From Trichomonas vaginalis G3 (taxonomy: Eukaryota; Parabasalia; Trichomonadida; Trichomonadidae): 64,000 bases of DNA. The position numbers were made by a program, and so were the translations under genes. Shown here piece after piece: positions 32,595 to 43,109 of the stretch (its first letter is position 1; each line of letters opens with the position of its first letter). The notes beneath the pieces were generated by a model that had not been told where the DNA came from, did not search any database, and worked only from the letters and a program-made list of their open reading frames with translations. Location of the stretch: NCBI RefSeq assembly GCF_026262505.1, contig NC_067204.1:25575300-25639299 (forward strand), written 5' to 3'.

Positions 32595-33490
32595 TCCACC
32601 TTCTTTTTCAAATTTCAACGAACTCACTAACATGAGATTTTAAGTATTCTTTCGTTAAATTGTTCCCCGATGTTATGTCATTAACGAAACTATCACCGTC
32701 AAAAGTTAACGAATTCAATTTCGTCGTTGATGCTTTTATTTCATACACCGCTTTATTGATAGTTTTTGGCTCACTTTCTTTAGAAGCATATGAAACATTA
32801 ATGAATGAATTATATGTATTCGTGAATGAATTAAAATCAATGATTTTCATTAATGACGCCTTTAATGATTCATTTACTGTCGAATCCCTTAAAGTAATTA
32901 ATGAACTGTCATTTATGAAAGGTACACTGCAAACCGTCGAGTTTGGATCAAATGCTGTAGTTGGTGCAGGAATATTAATGATATAAGTCATTAAATCATT
33001 AAGTGATGTTAAATAATGTTGTCGTTTTTGATTTAATTTCTTTAGCATCTGTTATATACGGTAATTTTATTTCTGTAGTTTCTGAATTAAAGATATTCGC
33101 TAAAATGTTTTGTAAACTGTTTTTGAACAGCTGTGTAAACCGTTGAATTCGGAACTCTTACGATTTCACCGTCCTTAATAAAAGGCATTGCACATGGTGT
33201 AGTGCTTGGGTCAAATCTTTCGGGATTATAATTCAACATATATTCTAACGCTTCATATACAGACTTATATACTGTTGTGTCGTTCTTCATGACAACTTCA
33301 CCATTTACAATGAATGGCATAGTACATGGAGTTAAAATAGGTCAAACTTTTCATAGTCCTTCCATGTTATGTATTTCTCGGTATTTCCATCACTGATAAC
33401 AATATATTTGTCAGTAAGTGTGAGAGAGTATTGACCAAAATATAAACGTTTAGCTCTATCAGCTTCATACGCATATGCAGCTATACTCAT
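32595..33490 (-). pseudogene. Fibre/tail-like protein with repeats (B)
   Basis: Start MSIAAYAYEADRAKRLYFGQ, then LTDKYIVISDG, then repeated units of the type FDPSTTPCAMPFIKDGEI and PNSTVYTAV (three recognisable copies), then a Ser/Thr/Asn-rich stretch running to the N gap. Repetitive beta-type sequence is typical of attachment fibres, and element D has a fibre at the matching place beside its integrase. Incomplete and broken, with a few breaks. It starts inside the divergent gene's 5' region. Confidence 0.5.
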
Positions 33491-33507
33491 ATTTTAATGA
33501 GAATAAA

Positions 33508-34484
33508 ATGTTGTTCTATTTGCAAAGTACAGACCCAAACGAATACGGGACAGTAAAACTACAAACAAACTTAGGTCTACAGAATGAGCCACTTGCATTC
33601 AGAATGGTTGACTTGAATAATATTGCTTCATTCGTTATAACTGACGAAACAGATTTCATGGAGCTTGAAATAGATGGAAAGAAGCACGAAATAAGATTTC
33701 ACAATAATGTAGAATATAAGATGGAAACATTAGCTGGAGTGTTAAATGCTCTCATAAATACTACAATAAACAAGGATAACGGAGAAAACTTAATGAATGT
33801 TAAACTTATTGCAGGAGTTTTGAAGTTCAGTTATGTGAAGGAGTTTAAGATAACACGAATGAGTCATAGAGTACAACTTCTTTTGGGAGCATACCATATG
33901 ACATTTCCTTTGAAAAGTGTTGACAAAACGATTGAGATGAAATCTGTTCCATACGTATGTTATGGTAATTGTTTGTACATTGAGTCAAAAATAGCTAATG
34001 TCACAGGTATTTCAGGAGTTAATAGTAAAGGTTCAGTAGAATATAAATCCTTCTGTTATGAAGTAAATTCAATGTTCATTCCAAACGTTCCTGTCATAGC
34101 AACTCATTTAGGTAAATGGGTGCGCATTAGTCCTCATAATTTGAAAGACATGCAATTCAGACTTGTTGACTTTCAAGGAGAGCCTGTAGAACTGAAGGCA
34201 CCAGTGCGAATGACTGTTGAAGTTGACTTTTTAGAAAATATTAAATGCAACGGCTTACAAGAGAACTCAGAGCTAAAAATATAAAGTATGAATGTTATAT
34301 TTTAGGTCATGAACTTTGGTTGTTGCTGTTTGATGAAACAAATGAGTTAGTTATGTCAGTCAAGAGAACAGAAAAATATTGTGTTAGTGAAAACTGCACC
34401 AAGTCAATAAGATTAGGTTTGCATTATGAAGATGAGTTCGATACTGTTGAAGAAGTTTTGGATAGATACTATAAGTTGCTTTAA
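33508..34484 (+). pseudogene. Capsid-associated protein, 269-type (B)
   Basis: Start chosen at MLFYLQSTDPNEYG. Beta-rich protein with FVITDETDFMELEIDGK, YKMETLAGVLNALINTT, RMSHRVQLLLGAYHMTFPL and FRLVDFQGEPVELKAPV. The LAGVLN...RVQLLLG...FRLVD layout looks like a virion protein of the penton or minor-capsid sort, but I cannot assign it. Convergent with the next gene, sharing TTAA at the two stop codons. Broken, with about one break. Confidence 0.5.
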
Positions 34485-35096
34485 TTTACTAAAACATATT
34501 TCAAAACAAAGCTTATAGTAAGTAGATAGTTTTGTATACTCGTTCGAATATTTATACTTAAACTCAACTCCTGTAGTTTCTGGTGTTTCAATGATGCGGA
34601 TGTTACCTATTTTCATGAATAGTGGAGTTTGACCACAGCATTCGATTTCAGGGTCGAGATAGTCAATGACACATTGTTTCCCTGTTATTCGTGAGATAAC
34701 ATTTTCAAGGTCCTCCTTTGTTAGAATTATTTGGTTCTTACTTATAAGATTTGTCAAAAGCTTCTTATCGTCTTTGAGTAAAATTGTTTGGTATAACTGA
34801 AGAAGGTAATGGTCTACGTTATCTGAAGGATTTGTTTGAACATTTGTGTAAGGGTTGTCGTTGGCTTCTCTTGAAAGAACTTGGTCCAGTGGTGGATACT
34901 CTAACTTAACATCTGATGTAGCGTTAGCGTTTGAAGCTGTGTTTAAATTCACCGACTTAAGATCTGGTTCTTTTTCTTTCAAACACTCCGAACTATAGTT
35001 CTTTATGACAATATTGTTTGTCGTTCGTGAGTCAACATTTGATGTTGGTTCAATTGGAACATTAACGGCACCAGCTAAGATGGATTTGCTTCTCAT
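34481..35096 (-). CDS. Unknown 227-type protein (B)
   Basis: Starts MRSKSILAGAVNVPIEPTSN. Asn/Ser/Thr-rich first half, then DHYLLQLYQTILLKDDKKLL and a helical segment, then MKIGNIRIIETPETTGVEFK. No family recognised. It is divergent from the 133-residue gene across only 25 bp and convergent with the 269-type gene. Confidence 0.5.
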
Positions 35097-35121
35097 TTCA
35101 TATAGAATAAAAACCTTTTAT
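35097..35121. promoter_or_regulatory. 25-bp bidirectional promoter
   Basis: The whole gap between two divergent ATGs. With the starts it forms an inverted repeat, CATTTCATA ... TATGAAATG, so both genes begin in the same context. The same 25 bp separates the pair in element A (40911-40935). Confidence 0.6.
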
Positions 35122-35523
35122 ATGTATGAAATGAACAATATACTCGACAAGGGTTTGAATGTAAAGCTAACGAATGAAAATATTGTTGAATTCACTGAGA
35201 CAGGTGCTGTGTATAAAGATGTAGAACTACTGAACAAAAGAGCAAAGGGAAGAAGCAGGAACATGAACAAAGGGTGGAAGCCTATAAAAATTTATGTCAA
35301 TAATGGCTCAGGAGGTTCAAACATAAAGTATGCAGAAAGTTATAGAGTTTATGCTCTCAAAGGTGAAAAGCCTTCATTTAAGAACAGCTATTCTAACGCA
35401 TATCCTCAAAAGCTAACGGATGGGGAAGTGGATGATATGAATGACAGCAAAAATATTAACAGAAATGGCGACAGAGATGCATGGAATTTGTTTACCATCA
35501 GTCAATTGAAGGTTAAACTTTAA
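35122..35523 (+). CDS. Unknown 133-residue protein (B)
   Basis: Whole frame beginning MYEMNNILDKGLNVKLTNEN. Basic middle (NKRAKGRSRNMNKGWKPIKI) and a Gly/Ser/Asn stretch. Conserved in A (40510-40910). No family recognised. Its stop codon overlaps that of the ATPase gene on the other strand. Confidence 0.55.
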   Translation: MYEMNNILDKGLNVKLTNENIVEFTETGAVYKDVELLNKRAKGRSRNMNKGWKPIKIYVNNGSGGSNIKYAESYRVYALKGEKPSFKNSYSNAYPQKLTDGEVDDMNDSKNINRNGDRDAWNLFTISQLKVKL

Positions 35524-36404
35524 AACAATGTTGGTCGTTCCCATGGAATATTTTTTGACTTTAATGGTATTAGTCATGATATGAATCTCAAGTATGAACG
35601 AGGAGAGATGAGAGACTTATATGCTTCCCAAATTTCTTCAAAAGGTAATGTTATACCTGACTGTTTCCATATGAGTTCAATATCATAACGTGAGAAACCT
35701 TGAAAGATAACGAAGTCAGTTATGAGACGTTTTATGTTTAAAGCTAAAAACCTCCATGTTTGCATAAGTATTGCTACAGTTTAAGTGGTAATGTCTGACT
35801 TTAGTAATGATGTTAGCTAATGGTGAGTCTGGTTTTGACACTAAACCTTTTCCGGCGAAGTCGTCACAAACGAGCAGAGTGTTTGAAGGATATTTTTTGA
35901 AGGGTATTTTGAAAGTTTGATAGAATGTAGTTTGTCAGTCGTTTCATATCGTAAACTCCTGAGTACTGACGTAAGTGGTGTTTGTCAATAATTCTTTCCA
36001 TCTCCTCAGAAGTCTTTTGCATTCCTGACTGTATAAATTCAACGATGGCATAATATTTCCTCTTACGTCGAATGTAACGTTGAAGAAATTCAATGAGTTC
36101 ACTGTCTGGAACTTTAACGACAGAGGCTTGAACTTTTGACATAAATGTTTTCGCTGTTGAGTCCATAGAGTCTGAAGTTGCTGATATAATGATTTGGTCA
36201 TAGTAAGAGTCGTTTCCTAAACGCTGTTATGAGTATATGACGAATGAGGTTAAATGTCTTACCTGAACCCATCTTTCCACAATAGAAATAAACGCCATTT
36301 GAACAGAACTCATAGTCCTTACTGAAAGGAAGAATAAGAGAAGAGTTAAGTTTGTCTGTAGTTTCATTCATGTCTTCATCTACATCATGTATTAAATGCT
36401 TCAT
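35520..36404 (-). pseudogene. Packaging ATPase, FtsK/HerA type (B)
   Basis: Walker A GKMGSGKT after a beta strand (GVYFYC), a LLVCDDFAG Walker B-like strand, and the sensor-like ILMQTWRFLA region: the layout of virus genome-packaging ATPases of the A32/FtsK-HerA group found in all Polintons. Length is about 290 codons, as expected. Broken, with a few breaks; another copy is at 39627-40513. Confidence 0.85.
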
Positions 36405-36419
36405 TTATCTCCATTAAAA
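36405..36419. promoter_or_regulatory. 15-bp bidirectional promoter, ATPase/penton
   Basis: Entire space between divergent start codons, containing TTATCTCC. Equivalent gap in A: 39611-39626. Confidence 0.6.
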
Positions 36420-37299
36420 ATGCAAGTCAGAAATATTCAGAACATAGCACCGAGTCTAACTGACAAGAGTATAAAGATATACTATGAACACGTTATGATG
36501 AAACCTAAAAATTCAAGAAAGTCAGTATACTTATGAATATCCAAGACACTGGGTAGAGTATGTAGGAGGTGAGAAAGCTATTGAAATCAGACAGGTTCGA
36601 AGTATTCCAGCAGGAAGAACAATATTATTGAAGAACTTTAATGTTTTGAGATATAATGATGAAACAAAGAAGCAAGATAGTTTTCCTGTTGCTGTGTATG
36701 TGAACTTAGATACAGGAGATGACATGAAAGTTTTTAACACAAAGCTTCAAATGGTAGTGAGAGAACAACTGACTGCGGAAGGACATCCATTACCTTCAGA
36801 AGTTACCATAGCATATAATTTTGAAACAAACTCAATAGATTTTAAAGTCATCTCTGCAAAGAAGTCAGGTTTTACATTTAATGAAGCAGATGTATATTCG
36901 AATGAAAACTTCAAAGCTATTGCATGGTTAGATAATGACGATTGCTTTAAGAAAATCTTTAAATTCAGTGACTCAAAGATGTCAATAGATGACCTTCGTG
37001 GAATGTTACCATCGACGTTTACAGTTGAAGGTTCAGCAGGATTGCTTACAAGATTGTCAATTGGTGGTATTTGGTCTCGTGAGAACATTGTTATAAAATC
37101 CAGTATAAGTGAATTTGCTGAAGAATCTATATTATGTCTTTCAAACTACATGTATTCGCCGCCAAAGCATTATAGTATAACAAACTTTGTCAGTAAGTTT
37201 AACATAAGACTTGTCGAACCTTCTTCAATGAAAGATGTTGTGCTACCCAAAGACGGAAAGGATGGACTCATTATTGAGATGATTTTAATAGCATATTAA
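36420..37299 (+). pseudogene. Penton-like minor capsid protein (B)
   Basis: Same protein as 38729-39610. YEYPRHWVEYVGGEKAIEIR near the start is the P-x-x-W motif of the penton-like family, followed by beta-rich sequence consistent with a single jelly roll. Broken, with about one break. The following gene's ATG abuts its stop. Confidence 0.65.
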
Positions 37300-37524
37300 A
37301 TGAGCTTGTTCTTGAAGATCATTCATGATGAAATAACTGTTGTAGAAGATGTTAGCAATTGTTCAGACATTTTGAAGCGTATAGATGATATAAGAAATAA
37401 GTTAGATAGACCGCAAAGTGGTGAGGGCGAAGCCCGTGAGAATGTTTATGTTTCATTGACTTTCTCCAGTAACGAGAACTTTTATGAGATAATATTGAAG
37501 AGAGATGATTTTAATATGGGGTAA
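37300..37524 (+). CDS. Small 74-residue protein (B)
   Basis: Whole, acidic, hydrophilic. Residues about 38-46 (RPQSGEGEAREN) are encoded by the two-hairpin motif at 37411-37435. It lies between the penton-like and Gly/Ala-rich genes with no spacing, so all three are probably read from one transcript. Confidence 0.6.
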   Translation: MSLFLKIIHDEITVVEDVSNCSDILKRIDDIRNKLDRPQSGEGEARENVYVSLTFSSNENFYEIILKRDDFNMG

Positions 37525-38052
37525 ATGGTAGCTTGGGCAGCTTTAGGCGCAATGGGAACAAAAGCATTAGCATTTGGAGCAAAAGCACTTGGAGCTTATG
37601 ACGCAGTAAATAAAATGAGTGGAGGAAGGGTTTCGAAGACATTAGATGCAAATAAGGGAAAGATTGGAGGCTGGGTTGCAAAGAAGTTAAGATTAAATAA
37701 AATAGGGCTCATAAATAAAGCATCCAATTTGGTTGCGACTGAGTCAGAAAATGCTTTAGGAAAGGACAATGAGTTTGCAAAACACGCAAAAGACTTTAAT
37801 GACCAGATGAAAGGTGAAACAATGCATTTAAATAGATTCGATGGAACTAAAGAAAATGTTTCTTCTCCACCAGTAGTTCTTCCGTATGGTCCCTATGGAA
37901 TGTATGGAAACCCTTACGAAAGACCATTTGACCCATTGACTGGTGGAAGTAATTGGTATCATTACGGACGAAGAAGAAAGACAGTCAAGCTGGAGACAGA
38001 CGTGAAGAAAGCAACTAAAAAGAAACCAAGGAAGAGAGTTATAAAGCAATGA
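37525..38052 (+). CDS. Gly/Ala-rich small virion-like protein (B)
   Basis: Whole 175-residue copy, nearly identical to 7136-7663. Its last 20-odd bases are part of the terminal repeat. Confidence 0.6.
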   Translation: MVAWAALGAMGTKALAFGAKALGAYDAVNKMSGGRVSKTLDANKGKIGGWVAKKLRLNKIGLINKASNLVATESENALGKDNEFAKHAKDFNDQMKGETMHLNRFDGTKENVSSPPVVLPYGPYGMYGNPYERPFDPLTGGSNWYHYGRRRKTVKLETDVKKATKKKPRKRVIKQ

Positions 38053-38703
38053 ATTCAACAGGGTGAAAAAACAGGTGAAAAAAGAGGTGAGATCTCACCA
38101 CTTCACCTAAATATATTTTTGTGCTATGTTTTCATACGTGTGAGGGTGGTGATATCATTAATTTTAAGTTTATTTTTTATTTTAATTTTATATAAATGAC
38201 AGAACAAAAGCAACTCATTCGAATTCCACAGTATAACAAACATACATTTAAACATTTATTCTTCCTTCCTGAGCATAACATGTTCTTTCAAATACATCCG
38301 AGACCAGTTGACTTTCATTGACTGTGTATAAAGATAGAAATAGTTTATATCATTAAACCATACGATGACGAAGGTAAGTTATGTAAATTGTACGTTAAGA
38401 AGTTAGAGAAAGTTTATGGCTTCAAGTATGACTACAATAGGTTAACACTGATGATGAAGATATTGAGGAAAATTTATGAGAACATTAGTGAAGTCGTTAG
38501 TGAGAATGATAGTGAGAACGTTTATTTTTTACATTAGTGAGTTCGTTAGTGAAGTGGTTGGCGGCTTTGTAAATATTTAAGGTTAAGTTAGTGTTGTCGT
38601 TTGTGTTGTAAAATATACGTTAACGGTTTTGTAAAGTGTCAAACCGTTATCTTGGGTAAGGTGGAACGCAGTGCCGCAGTACCCAAGATATGTTTACTAA
38701 CTT
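38040..38703 (-). repeat. Polinton B right terminal inverted repeat
   Basis: About 664 bp, reverse complement of 7870-8548, ending ...GATATGTTTACTAAC and followed by GAATGA. Confidence 0.85.
38196..38479 (+). pseudogene. Terminal-repeat small gene, right copy (B)
   Basis: Second copy of the 94-residue gene, reading outward. Broken, with a couple of breaks. Confidence 0.65.
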
Positions 38704-38728
38704 GAATGACCTTCAAGAACAAACTCAT
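38704..38728 (-). pseudogene. 74-residue gene of A, first codons; includes target duplication
   Basis: The 5' part of the A gene interrupted by Polinton B. The first six bases, GAATGA, are the target duplication. Confidence 0.7.
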
Positions 38729-39610
38729 TTAATATGCTATTAAAATCATCTCAATAATGAGTCCATCCTTTCCGTCTTTGGGTAGCACAACATCTTTCAT
38801 TGAAGAAGGTTCGACAAGTCTTATGTTAAACTTACTGACAAAGTTTGTTATACTATAATGCTTTGGCGGCGAATACATGTAGTTTGAAAGACATAATATA
38901 GATTCTTCAGCAAATTCACTTATACTGGATTTTATAACAATGTTCTCACGAGACCAAATACCACCAATTGACAATCTTGTAAGCAATCCTGCTGAACCTT
39001 CAACTGTAAACGTCGATGGTAACATTCCACGAAGGTCATCTATTGACATCTTTGAGTCACTGAATTTAAAGATTTTCTTAAAGCAATCGTCATTATCTAA
39101 CCATGCAATAGCTTTGAAGTTTTCATTCGAATATACATCTGCTTCATTAAATGTAAAACCTGACTTCTTTGCAGAGATGACTTTAAAATCTATTGAGTTT
39201 GTTTCAAAATTATATGCTATGGTAACTTCTGAAGGTAATGGATGTCCTTCCGCAGTCAGTTGTTCTCTCACTACCATTTGAAGCTTTGTGTTAAAAACTT
39301 TCATGTCATCTCCTGTATCTAAGTTCACATACACAGCAACAGGAAAACTATCTTGCTTCTTTGTTTCATCATTATATCTCAAAACATTAAAGTTCTTCAA
39401 TAATATTGTTCTTCCTGCTGGAATACTTCGAACCTGTCTGATTTCAATAGCTTTCTCACCTCCTACATACTCTACCCAGTGTCTTGGATATTCATAAGTA
39501 TACTGACTTTCTTGAATTTTGGTAGGTTTCATCATAACGTGTTCATAGTATATCTTTATACTCTTGTCAGTTAGACTCGGTGCTATGTTCTGAATATTTC
39601 TGACTTGCAT
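38729..39610 (-). CDS. Penton-like minor capsid protein (A)
   Basis: Whole 293-residue frame from ATG at 39610 (MQVRNIQNIAPSLTDKSIKI). The YPRHW motif is near residue 42, followed by beta-rich sequence to the end. It fits the single jelly-roll penton predicted in Polintons by length and by its position beside the packaging ATPase. The D homologue at 57991-58837 has YPLRWLRD at the same place, which supports real conservation. Confidence 0.65.
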   Translation of the reverse strand: MQVRNIQNIAPSLTDKSIKIYYEHVMMKPTKIQESQYTYEYPRHWVEYVGGEKAIEIRQVRSIPAGRTILLKNFNVLRYNDETKKQDSFPVAVYVNLDTGDDMKVFNTKLQMVVREQLTAEGHPLPSEVTIAYNFETNSIDFKVISAKKSGFTFNEADVYSNENFKAIAWLDNDDCFKKIFKFSDSKMSIDDLRGMLPSTFTVEGSAGLLTRLSIGGIWSRENIVIKSSISEFAEESILCLSNYMYSPPKHYSITNFVSKFNIRLVEPSSMKDVVLPKDGKDGLIIEMILIAY

Positions 39611-39626
39611 TTTTAATGGAGATAAA

Positions 39627-40513
39627 ATGAAGCATTTAATACATGATGTAGATGAAGACATGAATGAAACTACAGACAAACTTAACTCTTCTCTTATTCT
39701 TCCTTTCAGTAAGGACTATGAGTTCTGTTCAAATGGCGTTTATTTCTATTGTGGAAAGATGGGTTCAGGTAAGACATTTAACCTCATTCGTCATATACTC
39801 ATAACAGAGCGTTTAGGAAACGACTCTTACTATGACCAAATCATTATATCAGCAACTTCAGACTCTATGGACTCAACAGCGAAAACATTTATGTCAAAAG
39901 TTCAAGCCTCTGTCGTTAAAGTTCCAGACAGTGAACTCATTGAATTCTTCAACGTTACATTCGACGTAAGAGGAAATATTATGCCATCGTTGAATTTATA
40001 CAGTCAGGAATGCAAAAGACTTCTGAGGAGATGGAAAGAATTATTGACAAACACCACTTACGTCAGTACTCAGGAGTTTACGATATGAAACGACTGACAA
40101 ACTACATTCTATCAAAACTTTCAAAATACCCCTTCAAAAAATATCCTTCAAACACTCTGCTCGTTTGTGACGACTTCGCCGGAAAAGGTTTAGTGTCAAA
40201 ACCAGACTCACCATTAGCTAACATCATTACTAAAGTCAGACATTACCACTTAACTGTAGCAATACTTATGCAAACATGGAGGTTTTTAGCTTTAAAATAA
40301 AACGTCTCATAACTGACTTCGTTATCTTTCAAGGTTTCTCACGTTATGATATTGAACTCATATGGAAACAGTCAGGTAATAACATTACCTTTTGAAGAAA
40401 TTTGGGAAGCATATAAGTCTCTCATCTCTCCTCGTTCATACCTTGAGATTCATATCATGACTAATACCATTAAAGTCAAAAATATTCCATGGGAACGACC
40501 AACATTGTTTTAA
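39627..40513 (+). pseudogene. Packaging ATPase, FtsK/HerA type (A)
   Basis: A's copy, with Walker A GKMGSGKT at about residue 48 and LLVCDDFAG further on. Divergent from the penton-like gene across 16 bp. Broken, with a few breaks. It would pump element DNA into the capsid. Confidence 0.85.
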
Positions 40514-40910
40514 AGTTTAACCTTCAATTGACTGATGGTAAACAAATTCCATGCATCTCTGTCGCCATTTCTGTTAATATTTTTGCTGTCATTCATATCA
40601 TCCACTTCCCCATCCGTTAGCTTTTGAGGATATGCGTTAGAATAGCTGTTCTTAAATGAAGGCTTTTCACCTTTGAGAGCATAAACTCTATAACTTTCTG
40701 CATACTTTATGTTTGAACCTCCTGAGCCATTATTGACATAAATTTTTATAGGCTTCCACCCTTTGTTCATGTTCCTGCTTCTTCCCTTTGCTCTTTTGTT
40801 CAGTAGTTCTACATCTTTATACACAGCACTGTCTCAGTGAATTCAACAATATTTTCATTCGTTAGCTTTACATTCAAACCCTTGTCGAGTATATTGTTCA
40901 TTTCATACAT
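40510..40910 (-). pseudogene. Unknown 133-residue protein (A)
   Basis: Copy of 35122-35523, convergent with the ATPase gene (stop codons overlap). Broken, with about one break. Confidence 0.55.
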
Positions 40911-40935
40911 ATAAAAGGTTTTTATTCTATATGAA

Positions 40936-41550
40936 ATGAGAAGCAAATCCATCTTAGCTGGTGCCGTTAATGTTCCAATTGAACCAACATCAAATGTTGA
41001 CTCACGAACGACAAACAATATTGTCATAAAGAACTATAGTTCGGAGTGTTTGAAAGAAAAAGAACCAGATCTTAAGTCGGTGAATTTAAACACAGCTTCA
41101 AACGCTAACGCTACATCAGATGTTAAGTTAGAGTATCCACCACTGGACCAAGTTCTTTCAAGAGAAGCCAACGACAACCCTTACACAAATGTTCAAACAA
41201 ATCCTTCAGATAACGTAGACCATTACCTTCTTCAGTTATACAAACAATTTTACTCAAAGACGATAAGAAGCTTTTGACAAATCTTATAAGTAAGAACCAA
41301 ATAATTCTAACAAAGGAGGACCTTGAAAATGTTATCTCACGAATAAACAGGGAAACAATGTGTCATTGACTATCTCGACCCTGAAATCGAATGCTGTGGT
41401 CAAACTCCACTATTCATGAAAATAGGTAACATCCGCATCATTGAAACACCAGAAACTACAGGAGTTGAGTTTAAGTATAAATATTCGAACGAGTATACAA
41501 AACTATCTACTTACTATAAGCTTTGTTTGAAATATGTTTTAGTAAATTAA
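40936..41550 (+). pseudogene. Unknown 227-type protein (A)
   Basis: Copy of 34481-35096, starting MRSKSILAGAVNVPIEPTSN. Broken, with a few breaks. It ends convergent with the next gene, overlapping at TTAA. Confidence 0.55.
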
Positions 41551-42070
41551 AGCAACTTATAGTATCTATCCAAAACTTCTTCAACAGTATCGAACTCATC
41601 TTCATAATGCAAACCTAATCTTATTGACTTGGTGCAGTTTTCACTAACACAATATTTTTCTGTTCTCTTGACTGACATAACTAACTCATTTGTTTCATCA
41701 AACAGCAACAACCAAAGTTCATGACCTAATACATAACAGTCATACTTTATATTTAGCTCTGAGTTCTCTTGTAAGCTGTTGCATTTAATATTTTCTAAAA
41801 AGTCAACTTCAACAGTCATTCGCACTGGTGCCTTCAGTTCTACAAGCTCTCCTTGAAAGTCAACAAGTCTGAATTGCATGTCTTTCAAATTATGAGGACT
41901 AATGCGAACCCATTTACCTAAATGAGTTGCTATGACAGGAACGTTTGGAATGAACATTGAATTGACTGCATAACAGAAAGACTTATATTCTACTGAACCT
42001 TTACTATTAACTCCTGAAATACCTGTGACATTAGCTATTTTAGACTCAATGTATAAATAATTACCATAAC
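41547..42070 (-). pseudogene. Capsid-associated protein, 269-type, partial (A)
   Basis: Only the C-terminal portion is present, including NVPVIATHLGKWVRISPHNL and the FRLVD block. It directly abuts a partial KilA-N gene. Element A thus lacks the fibre and integrase section here. Confidence 0.6.
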
Positions 42071-42072
42071 AT

Positions 42073-42590
42073 ATAGACTTTTAGTAAATGCTGTAGCAAT
42101 GTGGGCTTCACCTCGTTATGCTTGTTATATTTTCATGATGTTAGATGAACTATATAAAACAGAACGTGGAGAGATGGAAAAGAAACTTCAAGCAAAAGAT
42201 GAAGTCATTGAATCCAAAGACAAAAGCATACAGAAAAGAATACCGCGTTCAGTACCAAAAGGAAAGGAAAAGAGTTATAAGTATATGATATATACTGAAG
42301 AGTTGGAGAAAGAAGAAGATAAAGATATGGTTATGTTGCATTTAGTCAGAAGAAACAACAAGAGCTTTTATGACTTAGCTAAAATATATAAATCTGACAG
42401 AAACTGGTTCTATCGTGAAAACTTACCGATTTCAATGACACCGAATGAGCAAATAAAGGAAATTGTCAAAATACTCTTCCTCAAACACACTATGACATCA
42501 AAGGTTGCACAATACTTACATTCAAAGAAGACTTAACATTACTGAAGGAAAAAATAACAGAATATTTCAATAACTTCAAAGAGGAAGAAT
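42073..42590 (+). pseudogene. KilA-N protein, partial (A)
   Basis: Copy of the latter part of 17660-18487, from the AVAMWASPRYACYIF block through the charged linker to the C-terminal domain. Partial and broken. Confidence 0.7.
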
Positions 42591-42646
42591 AAAAAATCTA
42601 AGCTAATTTTATTTTTTTATAAAATTTTATCTCATATGAAAGAACA

Positions 42647-42940
42647 TGAAATTTAGAATATTCGAACTCATGACAGAAGAAGAGAATGAACAACATGTAA
42701 AAGATTATGCAAAATTTCTGAAGACATACAAAGCATTTAAACAATATATAAATGCTTCTAAAGATTATGCAAATTTCTGAAGGTATATAAAGCTTATGAA
42801 AAGCGTATGAAAAGTTTATACATTGGGAATTGTTGTAAAATATCGATATGAAGACTAACCAAAAATAAATGAAACAGAGGAGGAGGAAGAAATAACTTTG
42901 CATGACCTCCTTTCGGGACCAGTTCAAACATTCTTAAATA
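42647..42940 (+). pseudogene. Small unrecognised gene, A only
   Basis: Coding-like sequence starting MKFRIFELMTEEENEQHVKD, with an internal duplication (YKAFKQYINASKDYAKF-type units repeated once). Not found between the equivalent genes of B. Broken. Low certainty. Confidence 0.35.
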
Positions 42941-42976
42941 AAGGAATAAATTTCATTTTTCAGCATTATTTTTGCA

Positions 42977-43012
42977 TTTTGACACGAAGTGAAGATTTGC
43001 ACTTCGTCAAAA
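42977..43012. promoter_or_regulatory. Single hairpin, counterpart of B's 74-bp array
   Basis: TTTTGACACGAAGTG ... CACTTCGTCAAAA forms a hairpin with a short loop. The same inverted repeat is the core of each 74-bp unit in B. It lies between convergent genes, so terminator or replication signal are both possible. Confidence 0.6.
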
Positions 43013-43109
43013 TGTGATGTCATGTTGTCTCATTTTTTCAGAGAAGTTAATTAACCGAGTGACACATGGTGACGTAGTGACACCTTCAGTTCTTCAAAAA
43101 TAAATTTTC

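Larger units (their letters stand above)
7870..38703. mobile_element. Polinton/Maverick B, nested in A
   Basis: Ends are inverted repeats (common tip GTTAGTAAACATATC), inserted inverted within a small gene of A and flanked by GAATGA. B's own DNA appears to be 7870-22.7 kb plus 32595-38703; in between lies a palindromic block of other Polinton copies. Parts in order: terminal repeat gene, coiled-coil protein, membrane protein, capsid, three small genes, polymerase B, unknown gene, 74-bp array, two KilA-N genes, degenerate gene, degenerate integrase, [palindrome], fibre, penton-like and capsid-associated genes, ATPase, small virion protein, terminal repeat. It is broken, with a dozen or more breaks. 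Capsid genes of A and B are almost identical, so the insertion is recent. Confidence 0.85.
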
